Positions 25,301 to 32,929 of a stretch of DNA of 54,410 nucleotides are shown here, piece by piece. The DNA is taken from NCBI GenBank assembly GCA_012959275.1, contig DUDM01000064.1, positions 1-54,410 of the forward strand, given 5' to 3'. The translations under genes and the position numbers were made by a program. This stretch comes from Candidatus Poseidoniales archaeon. Its GTDB lineage: Archaea; Thermoplasmatota; Poseidoniia; Poseidoniales; Poseidoniaceae. Numbering within the stretch: position 1 is the stretch's first letter; every line of letters starts with the position of its first letter. The notes below the pieces were generated by a model that searched no databases, was not told where the DNA came from, and was given only the letters and a program-made list of their open reading frames with translations.

Positions 25301-28007
25301 AGCCAATCCATCTTCGGTGCTTAATTTCCCAACCATCTGGCATACCATCTCCATCACTGTCTTTGTTGGTTGGATCTAATTGCTGATCGCTATGCATCCC
25401 ATCAAGATAAGTAGAATTAGCAAGTTGACCAACTATTTCATCATCACAATCATAGGACATATTTGGTTGATAATGACACCACAAATTGGACTGGGAGAAA
25501 TAGAAACCGAATGCCTCACCACCATCAGGTAAACCGTCATCATCTGTGTCCCTGTCTCTTGGGTCTGTTGAGTTCCAACCCTCCGGGCTAATTGGAGTAT
25601 AGCGATATTCCAGTAGATTAGTCCAGTTCCTCTCATTCATCGCATCTTGAGCAAGGTCCATGTTAACCCCGTCGCCATCCAAATCGAGTTCTGCATCCCA
25701 AGGGTCTGTTGGGTCTAAACCGTAAACATACTCCCAACCATCGGGAATGCCATCGAAATCAGAGTCATTGCTTCCTGGGTCTATCAAAGCAATATTAGAG
25801 AATCTTCCAGGGTTTGCCCCAGCGAATATTCTATTCTCGCCATCTACTGATATGACCATCAAGTCATTGATATGGCCAGGGATTCTCTCTTGAAGTGTCA
25901 ATCCCCAAATACTTCCATAGGTGCCTTGTAATGTCCACATTCCAGCCTTAGAGCCGACGTATACCTTGCCATCAAGAGGAAGAATATCGGTCACTGCGTT
26001 AGCTCTATCCTTTCGGTTGTTATCGGGGTCAGCAGAATGTGCTAAGAGGCCGGAATGCTGAATGATATCAGATGCCAAATCAAATTTATGAAGTCCTGAA
26101 TTAGTTCCAATCCATAATATGACGGAATCTCCGCCGTCAATCCCATCAGCAACAATTGTATTGACATAGGTTCGTGATGTACCCTTTGCGGCGGTGGAAA
26201 CAGGCTCTCTCATATCATCAGAATCAGATTCACTGAATTGCCAAAGTGGGGATTCCAATAACCAACCATCACCACTACTGATTGCTGAAGTTTCGAACAT
26301 ACCCTTGTCTGTACCTACAAATAAGCGACTTCGCGCATCGTGGACAACATGGGCTATGGCGGTCGGCATTGCTGCTGCAGTTTGCAGAGTCTGAGTTAAA
26401 TTTGAGAATGTATCTGAACTTTCAATTACCGTGCCAGTGATTGATATCCTCAACATTTCTGCAGTTGTAGAACCAATCAATAAAACATGCGAATCGCTTC
26501 CATCTTGTTGCATTTGCACAACAACATTAGTAGAGTCTCCTTCCATTATATCCCAATCAGCAATAGCGACAGGTTGGTCTGAATTTGCATCGAGTGGAAT
26601 AACTATGATTCCGTTATTTGCTGCAATTACAATGGTATCAACATCTCCTTGAACTAAAATGGCGTCATTTAATTCCCAGCCGGTGGGTAACCAAGAATCT
26701 TGAGAACGGTCTTCATCGAGCATTATAGTCGAGAGGCCTAATCTGGTGGCTGCGATGAAAGTATCATCATTTACCTTCAATATTCGCTTCACATCATGGT
26801 GTAAGGTTGAATATGAAGCAGAAGCACCGGACTCCCTCGATAATGGGACTTGTTGAAGGCTATTTTCTGTGGCACCCGAAACTACGGACTTTAGGCCAGC
26901 AATTACCCAATTTTCATCATCAAGGTATGCTTGGTATTCTTCAAGGTTGGAAAATTCTTCACCTGCCGCAAGGTCCTCGTCTTTTCCTGAAACATCTTTG
27001 CTCTTGAAGCCGTCTCTATCAAGGTCCCATCCATCTTCATCTGGATCCAATAGTCTATCGGTTCTATTCAATGGGTCCATTCCAAAGAACACTTCCCATC
27101 CATCTGGTAAACCATCTCCACTGCTTGTATACTCGATAACATTGTAGCCATCCCACCAGAATCTATCACTATCTGCATTGGAAGGATTGGTACCTAACCA
27201 AACGTCCTCCCCATAAGATGCGGTGGTGTTTTCAGTGCAAGCCCAATAAATATTCGGCCAATCTGATGAGAGGTATGGCCACTCACCATCATCGTTTTGG
27301 CGAGGCCCTTCAGGTGGAGTATAACTGCAGCGCAATCCATCTAATTCGGTAGTCCAATTATCAGCAGCACCCATAGAATATTCTTCAGTATTATTGAACC
27401 ATTCATGAGACTCGTAAATACCATCTCTGTCAACATCGAAGCCATCTCTATCAGCATCCAGTGCACCATCAGAGCCATTTAACGGATCAAATCCATCTTC
27501 ACAAGCATAGAGGTTTAATTCCGCATTATAGGCATTTCTTGCTGTTGCGCACATGTAAACTTCGAAACCATCTGGAAGACCGTCGCCATCACTATCTGAC
27601 TTTCGGGGGTCAAGGTGGATTCTCTCGCCAGTCGTGGTATCAAGCATCCCCGTTAGGCCCTTGGCATCAATTGTGCAATTCCAGCGGTAAGGCCAACAAT
27701 ATTCCTCGGTATTGTTCAGGCCGTCATTATCAAAATCAAGTGGGGCATCACTGGCATCCGTTCTATCCATTCCAGATACGAATACATCTCGTGCATCAGA
27801 GGTTGTCCAATTAATCCATTCTGCAAAGTTGTTTTCGTGAACATCGGGTATTCCATCGCCATCGGTATCGGAAACTGGCGGTGGTTCTTGGTTGGTTTCT
27901 TCGGGGTGAGCATTTTCAACTTGGCTCACCGTCGGCATCTGTGAAAGTAGCATCAAAGCAGTCAGTAAAACTGCTGTAGTCACCAAAGTTGTTTGTTTAC
28001 GCCGCAT
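22305..28007 (-). CDS. Giant secreted protein with Asp-rich calcium-type repeats around a propeller-like insert
   Basis: About 1,900 residues from ATG 28007 (MRRKQTTLVTTAVLLTALML, a signal peptide); the frame is open to 28079. At least twelve repeats of the form DSDGDGxPDGWE occur from N- to C-terminus, typically followed by an aromatic-rich helix and NPxxxxD, for example DSDGDGMPDGWEIKHRRW and DTDGDGMPDGWEVYYARWD. Such DxDxDG loops are calcium sites in thrombospondin type 3-like proteins. Between about 26800 and 25850 the repeats stop and a propeller-like region appears (LFVGTDKGMFETS, LWIGTNSGLHKFD, VYVGSKAGMWTLQG). No C-terminal span is visible: the protein ends in an acidic segment, so it is either released or held by partners. 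Likely a calcium-stiffened surface fibre. Confidence 0.8.
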   Translation of the reverse strand: MRRKQTTLVTTAVLLTALMLLSQMPTVSQVENAHPEETNQEPPPVSDTDGDGIPDVHENNFAEWINWTTSDARDVFVSGMDRTDASDAPLDFDNDGLNNTEEYCWPYRWNCTIDAKGLTGMLDTTTGERIHLDPRKSDSDGDGLPDGFEVYMCATARNAYNAELNLYACEDGFDPLNGSDGALDADRDGFDVDRDGIYESHEWFNNTEEYSMGAADNWTTELDGLRCSYTPPEGPRQNDDGEWPYLSSDWPNIYWACTENTTASYGEDVWLGTNPSNADSDRFWWDGYNVIEYTSSGDGLPDGWEVFFGMDPLNRTDRLLDPDEDGWDLDRDGFKSKDVSGKDEDLAAGEEFSNLEEYQAYLDDENWVIAGLKSVVSGATENSLQQVPLSRESGASASYSTLHHDVKRILKVNDDTFIAATRLGLSTIMLDEDRSQDSWLPTGWELNDAILVQGDVDTIVIAANNGIIVIPLDANSDQPVAIADWDIMEGDSTNVVVQMQQDGSDSHVLLIGSTTAEMLRISITGTVIESSDTFSNLTQTLQTAAAMPTAIAHVVHDARSRLFVGTDKGMFETSAISSGDGWLLESPLWQFSESDSDDMREPVSTAAKGTSRTYVNTIVADGIDGGDSVILWIGTNSGLHKFDLASDIIQHSGLLAHSADPDNNRKDRANAVTDILPLDGKVYVGSKAGMWTLQGTYGSIWGLTLQERIPGHINDLMVISVDGENRIFAGANPGRFSNIALIDPGSNDSDFDGIPDGWEYVYGLDPTDPWDAELDLDGDGVNMDLAQDAMNERNWTNLLEYRYTPISPEGWNSTDPRDRDTDDDGLPDGGEAFGFYFSQSNLWCHYQPNMSYDCDDEIVGQLANSTYLDGMHSDQQLDPTNKDSDGDGMPDGWEIKHRRWIGSSFTGGNNWTLDPLRADDKYWDADADGLANLCEYNWQSYVEEGLAGNLLESHGESAEGAADWSLTDPNNPDSDGDGLPDGWEALYECIWDASNLGISPLNGSDAFNNPDNDGYDVNHDGVLDFDEQLVNYLEYHLKDTLFLGNKTLDGEEIPQSFNSSLFNNMSDWGAPEKPFGDYVSASVTVGQPKAHFGSSNPLLSDTDGDGMPDGWEVYYARWDLLSDEWILNPVDGTDFGGDPDDDGMANWEEYNAIDPMMTETNANKSAPQWFVLTSGNTSLLQEWNSATASKSFGSYISAEQIALKGWTADPTDPDTDGDGYVDGIEALFTNWNTSAETWTLNPLVAGDGNFDSDNDGITDAQELNISSSHPDNGVVHPVDAWMFHQDALIQDPLGIATRITTMLLSKSNRATLALAQFQHFASTNQSTPLTNMLLTITDPSNNDTDGDNMSDGFEFWFAKWDLSLNRWSMNPLSNKDVDLDSDQDSWDCDENGAIEDDERYTNIREWESLVYGRYDRRMGNSGFGHDAIAALVAENSISEEQARLSLYNTWSNRDQESSDRMAKINSLDPDNWNRSLFGVSDPTSADSDGDLIPDGWEYCYAALNMTGLSSANRWSANPINPADAHYDGDQDGWYDRDFADIPAAQGTWENRQFTQSGTQLSAGKNDAIPFTNLMEYMNGTRPDLSDSDGDSIIMKRVADAQDDQLTISYELDLNLSDGREVFKYGMNPKDNDSDHDFLPDWYEYNYGWNAANSNWSTFSPVAVTWEDMGSTKKPLHFDSGTGELQRPMLSSVWVTFNPADPSDANEDWDLDGNWDCSASCVYTPYTNFQEFFMTTNPALNSPNAVLQSLIPYMGQTVTEWWQFRAYLLDSQGVDPDATNYLRMNDMPGDNIVAYKLNDMDSDFLTINTADDITLCDGTRTDPWEMFYTQTPNQPPVLNVGEWEYGWWHFDLDGDHIADGSNPLNWDSDGDWMVDWFEVNDDEEDDIRGDGSPLRYDTRDT

Positions 28008-28204
28008 GTCTAGCACCCGTGACGGAGCCCCGTCAGGCATCGCAACCCTACAAAGCCGCTTATGAGACTGATGGAGCATAGTTCATACAAGACAGTTGTC
28101 TTTGTTGCTCTGCGATTCAATAAACAGCGGTAAAATTGGGCTTAGGGAAATGAAACTAAGGGGTTAATTGAAGGTCCGTACAAGCCCCCGATGTTTTGGT
28201 TGAC

Positions 28205-29008
28205 ATGTCTTTATCGATAACCCATCTTGGAAGCGGAAGTCGCGGAAATGCGACCCTACTCGAAAGTGATGGGGCAAAGGTCCTCATCGACCAAGGGTTT
28301 AGTGGCAGGGAACTTGAAAAAAGATTGGCCCGAATAGACCTTCACCCAAGTGATATTGATGCCATGTTAATCTCCCATCATCATGGGGACCATGGAGGTG
28401 GAGCTGGCATCGTTCATCGACGATGGGGGGTGCCGATTCATTGCAATTTAAGAACTGCAGGTGAACTTGGTTTAGACTTGGTCAATGATGTGGAATTATT
28501 TGAATCACTCCAGATGCTAGAATTCGCTGATGACCTCTCAATACTTCCTGTCCCTGTTCCTCACGGTGGTGCCGATAATGTTGGTTTCATCGCTAGCAGT
28601 AGAGGCGAGAGGGCAGCAGTAGTGACAGACTTAGGTGAATGGACTGATGAATTGCTTTCACACTTACGTGGGTGTAAGCATATATCGATCGAATCAAATC
28701 ATGATGTATTGAGGCTTGAGAGAGGCCCATACTCTTCATCTTTGAAGAATAGGATACGCGGTCCCGGGGGGCACTTATCAAATGACCAAACTGGCCTACT
28801 GCTCGCTGAAGTTGTGTCAGATAAGACCGAAAGTATAGTGCTTTGCCACCTATCCTCAGAAAATAATAAACCGCACTTAGCAGAAAGTACAGTTCTCTAC
28901 CATATCGACGAAGTTTTTGAAGGAGATATTGCAATTAGCCTGCAAAATGGGCCGGAGTTCACACATTGGCTCGGACAGGCTGAAAAAGAATTGAATGCCC
29001 TCATTTAA
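28205..29008 (+). CDS. Metallo-beta-lactamase-fold hydrolase (YycJ/WalJ-like)
   Basis: 267 residues from ATG 28205 (MSLSITHLGSGSRGNATLLE); TTG 28196 is also in frame. The GSGSRGNA start and the metal motif SHHHGDH (H58, H60, D62, H63) are those of the small MBL-fold group that includes YycJ/WalJ, related to nucleases; further ligand candidates are PHGGADNVGF, VTDLGEW and ESNHDVLRLE. It is soluble and probably a two-metal phosphodiesterase. Divergent from the calcium-repeat protein (197 bp between the starts) and followed by the pilin-like genes after 119 bp or more. A TATA-like ggttaattgaa at 28162-28172 would give a start just before the ATG. Confidence 0.85.
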   Translation: MSLSITHLGSGSRGNATLLESDGAKVLIDQGFSGRELEKRLARIDLHPSDIDAMLISHHHGDHGGGAGIVHRRWGVPIHCNLRTAGELGLDLVNDVELFESLQMLEFADDLSILPVPVPHGGADNVGFIASSRGERAAVVTDLGEWTDELLSHLRGCKHISIESNHDVLRLERGPYSSSLKNRIRGPGGHLSNDQTGLLLAEVVSDKTESIVLCHLSSENNKPHLAESTVLYHIDEVFEGDIAISLQNGPEFTHWLGQAEKELNALI

Positions 29009-29077
29009 GATACCAAAAGCAGCATCAAGGAGAAGCCACTCCGTCACCTCACGCAGCGGGAGTTTCCAAGCATAAAT

Positions 29078-29147
29078 CGCCTTCTTTAGGCGAACTGATA
29101 TGTACGGAGCCGCGGCTATGCCGCGGCGTGCATGGCCTAGGCGCACG
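29078..29147 (+). other. GC-rich run of three potential hairpins upstream of the pilin-like operon
   Basis: Three inverted repeats in an otherwise AT-rich region: tcgcct/aggcga (29077-29093, 5-base loop), GCCGCGGC/GCCGCGGC (29109-29127, loop TAT), and CGTGC/GCACG (29127-29147, 11-base loop). The last two touch the possible GTG start at 29128. They may be a structured 5' leader, an attenuator or a small RNA. I found no tRNA-like T-loop or acceptor pairing on either strand, so a tRNA is unlikely. Confidence 0.4.
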
Positions 29148-30192
29148 AGAGGAGCGGTATCCAAGTCCGCGAAATATGCCTGAAGAGGCAGCAGTCAGTG
29201 AAATCGTTGGTGTAGTCATGCTACTCGCTATGTTAATCTCAGTAATGTCAGGAGTAGTAGTTCTAATCGGGCCTTATCTTTCTGACTTCGAAGACCAAAG
29301 GGATTGGGCTGCAAGCCATGTTTTGGCTGAACAAATTTCTGATAGAATAGATGTCATAGGGGCCGCACCTGAAGACACTGGTTCAAAAAGTAGTCTTGAA
29401 ATGAGGGCGATAAATTTGCTCATGCTTCAAGATGTAGAACAATGGACGATTGAAGCAGACCTTGTTGAGTCTGAAAGAGTTCAAATCACTTATTCACAAG
29501 GAAAGATAGTATTGGATTGCCAAAATTCATCCTGTAGCGAATTAGGACTTAATTCAGGCGGGACCACTACAACTTGGACACTGCAAGAAACTTCTGAACA
29601 ACAAGTATTCCAAATCAGCCAATCCTTGTCGGATATTTCCATATTCGATGTCAAAGATTCAGAAGGAAATGTTCTACATCGCTTAGCAATCTTAACTCTT
29701 TCAGGATTGGAGATTAAAACTGAAATGAATACCGGTTCACTTGAATTGGCTCTGATTAATGGTGCGAGTATTGAACGCCAACCAGGACGGCCTTGGTCAA
29801 TTAGTGAGTATCCAACTATTCGCTTCGATGAATTACCTGATGGTACCCCAAGAGTTTCAATGATGCTCACCGACCTTGATTTTGGAGAGAGCCTTCCAAA
29901 TGGCGCTTATCCAGTAATGGAATTAGAATCCCTTGGTGCGATTGAGTTATTTGATGGCAAGGTATGGAACTTCAGGTTCGAAATGACTAATCAAATGCAC
30001 GATATAATTGACCCTCAATACATCCATCATTGGACACAGGGGTATGAAATTCATTTGGCAACCAATACATTGGATGAATATAGCGGTTTTGCACCATATG
30101 GGAGAAAATCAGGGAGTGATGGTCTTACTGTTATTCCCTCTGCTAATTTCATCTTGGAAGTTGGGGTGCAACGGGTGGTGGTAGGAAGATGA
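29128..30192 (+). CDS. Pilin-like secreted protein with class III-type N-terminus (first of three)
   Basis: 354 residues from GTG 29128, or 338 from ATG 29176. The hydrophobic segment EEAAVSEIVGVVMLLAMLIS corresponds to the DDAVSPVIGVIL start of archaeal type IV pilins, where a short basic leader is cut by the PibD-type peptidase and the hydrophobic stretch becomes the core helix or anchor. The longer start gives a leader with four arginines, as such leaders need, while the ATG start has none; this is why I keep the GTG. The rest is a large beta-rich extracellular domain, far longer than ordinary pilins. Its stop overlaps the next start (ATGA), so the genes are translationally coupled. Confidence 0.7.
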   Translation: MHGLGAREERYPSPRNMPEEAAVSEIVGVVMLLAMLISVMSGVVVLIGPYLSDFEDQRDWAASHVLAEQISDRIDVIGAAPEDTGSKSSLEMRAINLLMLQDVEQWTIEADLVESERVQITYSQGKIVLDCQNSSCSELGLNSGGTTTTWTLQETSEQQVFQISQSLSDISIFDVKDSEGNVLHRLAILTLSGLEIKTEMNTGSLELALINGASIERQPGRPWSISEYPTIRFDELPDGTPRVSMMLTDLDFGESLPNGAYPVMELESLGAIELFDGKVWNFRFEMTNQMHDIIDPQYIHHWTQGYEIHLATNTLDEYSGFAPYGRKSGSDGLTVIPSANFILEVGVQRVVVGR

Positions 30193-32423
30193 AGTCTACA
30201 GCGGCAATCCCAATTCGGGATGAAGAGGCAGTTAGCGCCGCAATTGGAACCGTCTTACTCTTCGCGGGTGTATTGTCAATCATCGGAGTGATGATGATGA
30301 CGATGATTCCAGTAATTGAAGAATTAGAAGGTGCAGTTGAAAGAGGCAACATGGTTACCCAAATGCTCGACATGTCTAATGAAATAGACCAATTATCCAG
30401 CAATGGGATGCCTGGTGATTCAAGTACCAGTGTTTTGAAAGGGGTTGAAGGCAGATTTAAGTGGCAAAATCAGCAAGGGGGAGTATGGATTTCTGCTGCT
30501 TGGCAAGATTCTTCTTCCCTGCGATTGGCCGATGCCCTTGACCTTGATCGAGATTTGCAAATTAGGTACCCAACCGGTGAAGTTTCAGCGATTTGCTTTG
30601 AAGATTTGAGGCTTGGAAGTGGTATTCTAAGTCACTTCAGAATCCCGGCAATGGAAGGGAGATTGTTGGTCTCTCCTGATTCTGGGCTTGCCCAAAGCCA
30701 AGGCCCATTGTCTATAATGATGGAACAAGATGGAGTTCAAACCAATGCCAAAATTGCTGACGGCGAGACTTGGAGTATTTCACTCAGTGGAAATGATGAA
30801 TCTTGGCTGCACTTAGATGCGCCTGCCCAGGTGCTATTGCTCAAGGGTGAAGGTGGCACCAGCCTTATTCCCGCCCAAGCAATTAATCCATCTTCTGGTG
30901 AAGGGAGGGCTTGGAGGGTAGCCATCCCAGCGGGAAATAATACCCTGACTTTAGTTTCTCAACAAACTTTCAGCGTGGAGTGGAATATTGGAGACTATGT
31001 GGGAAGTGAAATTGTCTTGGAAAGAGATTCTTTCATAGAAGAGGGTGCCACTTGGACTATAACATTCAACAATAGTGAAGATCTAATAGCCAATATCCAA
31101 AGTAGTGCTGATGCAAGAATGATATTAGCACATAATGATGATGTAGGAAAGAGTACAGCCATAGGTTTCACATCTTGGCCAAGTATATTTGGAAATTTAT
31201 ATGCGAATACTTTCCAGCCACCAGGAAACAGTGGCACATTGTTGATAACAAATCAGCAAAACACTTCTGCCACCGTTAGATGGGGGAATGGGGCTGCCTC
31301 GATTGGGGCTGAATCAACTCTCGCGGTTCAATGGCCACCCCAAGGTACAGTTTCACCTCAATTAATCGCCGATGACCCAGTTAGTTTGCGTTGGACATTT
31401 GCCCAAAGAAATTCTTCTAATGCAACAGGATTGGATATGGTAGTGGCCATCGACAGTAGTAGAAATAGTGGCCATTCCCTATTCGATATTAGTCCCGAGA
31501 ATGGGGCTCAATACCATCCTCAAGTTACAGGTACCACAAGTAATTGGACCGCGGTAGTTAGCAATATAACGACCTTAAGTCTGCATAACCAAGCAATCAC
31601 GACATTGGTTCAAGGACAAGGTCTGATGAGAATTAATGCAGATGACACACATGATGGTTTGCGCTTATATCATGAAAGTGGTGAAGATGGAATTCTTTCA
31701 ATTCAACATGATGGGAAAGAGCGTTGCAGAAAAATCGGCATACGTGCCAGTGGCTGGATTAGTATAGAATTACCATGGAAGGCGTTATTGTCCTCTACAG
31801 ACCTTGAGGCTAAGACTGCTTGGCAAGATGGAAGTCACCCCTCTTCATTGAAAGTCGAATTAATTGGCCCTTGGATGGATGAGAAAACTACTACTCTATC
31901 AACTGCATGGGCGATACATGCTCCAAGATTGGTCTACGGTTTTTCAAGTTCCATCAAGGGATTAGAAGTTGCGATGAGAGCCGGTGCAGTAGTCACGAAT
32001 CACCCTGAGGTTGAGCCAACTGTGATTAAATCGCCATTAGATCGGAATGGACCGGGTCCACGTTTTGCAATCTCCATTCCACTTCTGACCCCCACTTCTG
32101 AAAGCCAAATCGGTAGCGGGAAATACTCGATTGACTTACTTCTAGAACAGAGACTATCCTTGACCAGTGCGGAAGCACATGAAGTGAGAAGAGGATGGGA
32201 CGGGCCATATGGAAGGACTTTAGCAGCAGCAGTATCAAGAGATTTGAGAAGTTCCGAAGATTGGACATCTGCACCAATGCGTCTAGATTTATTGAACGAC
32301 TACAAGGGATGGGTTCCACATCCTTCGATGGATAGTTCTGAAACAATTTACCATACCCAAGGTGAAAGTATTCAGTTCAGTCTACAATTGTCCTTAGTCT
32401 CATGTACAATGCGAGGAATGTGA
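30189..32423 (+). CDS. Large pilin-like secreted protein (second of three)
   Basis: 744 residues, starting in the ATGA overlap with the preceding gene. The N-terminus is a class III-type leader: MKSTAAIPIRDEEAVSAAIG followed by TVLLFAGVLSIIGVMMMTMI. The basic leader ends at Arg, then DEEAVS and the hydrophobic helix, homologous in layout to the preceding protein and to haloarchaeal pilin-like families. Residues about 55-740 are extracellular, with repeated beta segments and several N-X-S/T sequons. A helical stretch (LEGAVERGNMVTQMLDMSNEIDQLSS) just after the anchor suits assembly into a stalk. Much larger than a classical pilin: a minor pilin, tip protein or membrane-tethered adhesin. Confidence 0.72.
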   Translation: MKSTAAIPIRDEEAVSAAIGTVLLFAGVLSIIGVMMMTMIPVIEELEGAVERGNMVTQMLDMSNEIDQLSSNGMPGDSSTSVLKGVEGRFKWQNQQGGVWISAAWQDSSSLRLADALDLDRDLQIRYPTGEVSAICFEDLRLGSGILSHFRIPAMEGRLLVSPDSGLAQSQGPLSIMMEQDGVQTNAKIADGETWSISLSGNDESWLHLDAPAQVLLLKGEGGTSLIPAQAINPSSGEGRAWRVAIPAGNNTLTLVSQQTFSVEWNIGDYVGSEIVLERDSFIEEGATWTITFNNSEDLIANIQSSADARMILAHNDDVGKSTAIGFTSWPSIFGNLYANTFQPPGNSGTLLITNQQNTSATVRWGNGAASIGAESTLAVQWPPQGTVSPQLIADDPVSLRWTFAQRNSSNATGLDMVVAIDSSRNSGHSLFDISPENGAQYHPQVTGTTSNWTAVVSNITTLSLHNQAITTLVQGQGLMRINADDTHDGLRLYHESGEDGILSIQHDGKERCRKIGIRASGWISIELPWKALLSSTDLEAKTAWQDGSHPSSLKVELIGPWMDEKTTTLSTAWAIHAPRLVYGFSSSIKGLEVAMRAGAVVTNHPEVEPTVIKSPLDRNGPGPRFAISIPLLTPTSESQIGSGKYSIDLLLEQRLSLTSAEAHEVRRGWDGPYGRTLAAAVSRDLRSSEDWTSAPMRLDLLNDYKGWVPHPSMDSSETIYHTQGESIQFSLQLSLVSCTMRGM

Positions 32424-32437
32424 AAAAGGGGGGTGTC

Positions 32438-32914
32438 ATGTTGAAGGGTGAAATGAAACAAGATCAAGCCGCTGCAGCAACCGAATTGGGTTATGTATTC
32501 ACCTTTTTACTCGGAGTTCTTTTGCTTAGTATGTTCAGCGTTTGGGCCTGGGATATTGAAAATTCCACCCGCACACGGTGGAATGAACAAGCATTAGAAG
32601 AAAATCTCAGGGAAGTCGCTGCCGCAGTTGAAAGAGCCGATGCAGCCAGCAGATTGGATGCAAATTCATTTTATGCGGAGCCGGTTTTGCTGAGAGCAAT
32701 TCACAGTGATGTGAGTGCACTAACTCTGATCTTAGATGACTCCGAACTAACTTTGATTGATGACAGAGGGATATACACAGATGCAGTCTCTATCTCAGGG
32801 GCATCATCTACAGTCCATTCTGGAGAAGTAAATCTAGGGAAATCTCTGAAAGTTTGGGTTATTTATGATGACGGTGAAGTAATAATTACCCATATCGGGC
32901 CCCAGTCTAAATGA
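32438..32914 (+). CDS. Small pilin-like protein (third of three)
   Basis: 158 residues from ATG 32438, preceded by a GGGGGGT Shine-Dalgarno sequence; ATG 32453 (MKQDQAAAATELGYVF), itself preceded by AGGGTGA, and ATG 32402 inside the previous gene are alternatives. The leader ends in ...KQDQ, then AAAATELGY and a hydrophobic helix (VFTFLLGVLLLSMFSVWAW), followed by a helical neck (EQALEENLREVAAAVERADAA) and a small beta domain. This size is that of an ordinary archaeal pilin, so it could be the major subunit and the two larger genes the accessory ones. It follows the second gene after 14 bp and faces the convergent STAND regulator. Confidence 0.7.
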   Translation: MLKGEMKQDQAAAATELGYVFTFLLGVLLLSMFSVWAWDIENSTRTRWNEQALEENLREVAAAVERADAASRLDANSFYAEPVLLRAIHSDVSALTLILDDSELTLIDDRGIYTDAVSISGASSTVHSGEVNLGKSLKVWVIYDDGEVIITHIGPQSK

Positions 32915-32929
32915 CATGATGGTGCAAAT

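Noticed and set aside
22305-28007. CRISPR-like regular repetition
   Set aside because: The repeats are imperfect, roughly 200-400 bases apart and in frame; they encode DxDGDG protein repeats.
28593-28934. Minus-strand open frame inside the metallo-beta-lactamase gene
   Set aside because: Composition and content look like a shadow of the recognisable MBL-fold gene.
29009-29127. Possible tRNA gene in the GC-rich stretch before the pilin-like operon
   Set aside because: No TTCRANY-type loop, no seven-base acceptor pairing and no D-arm pattern on either strand.
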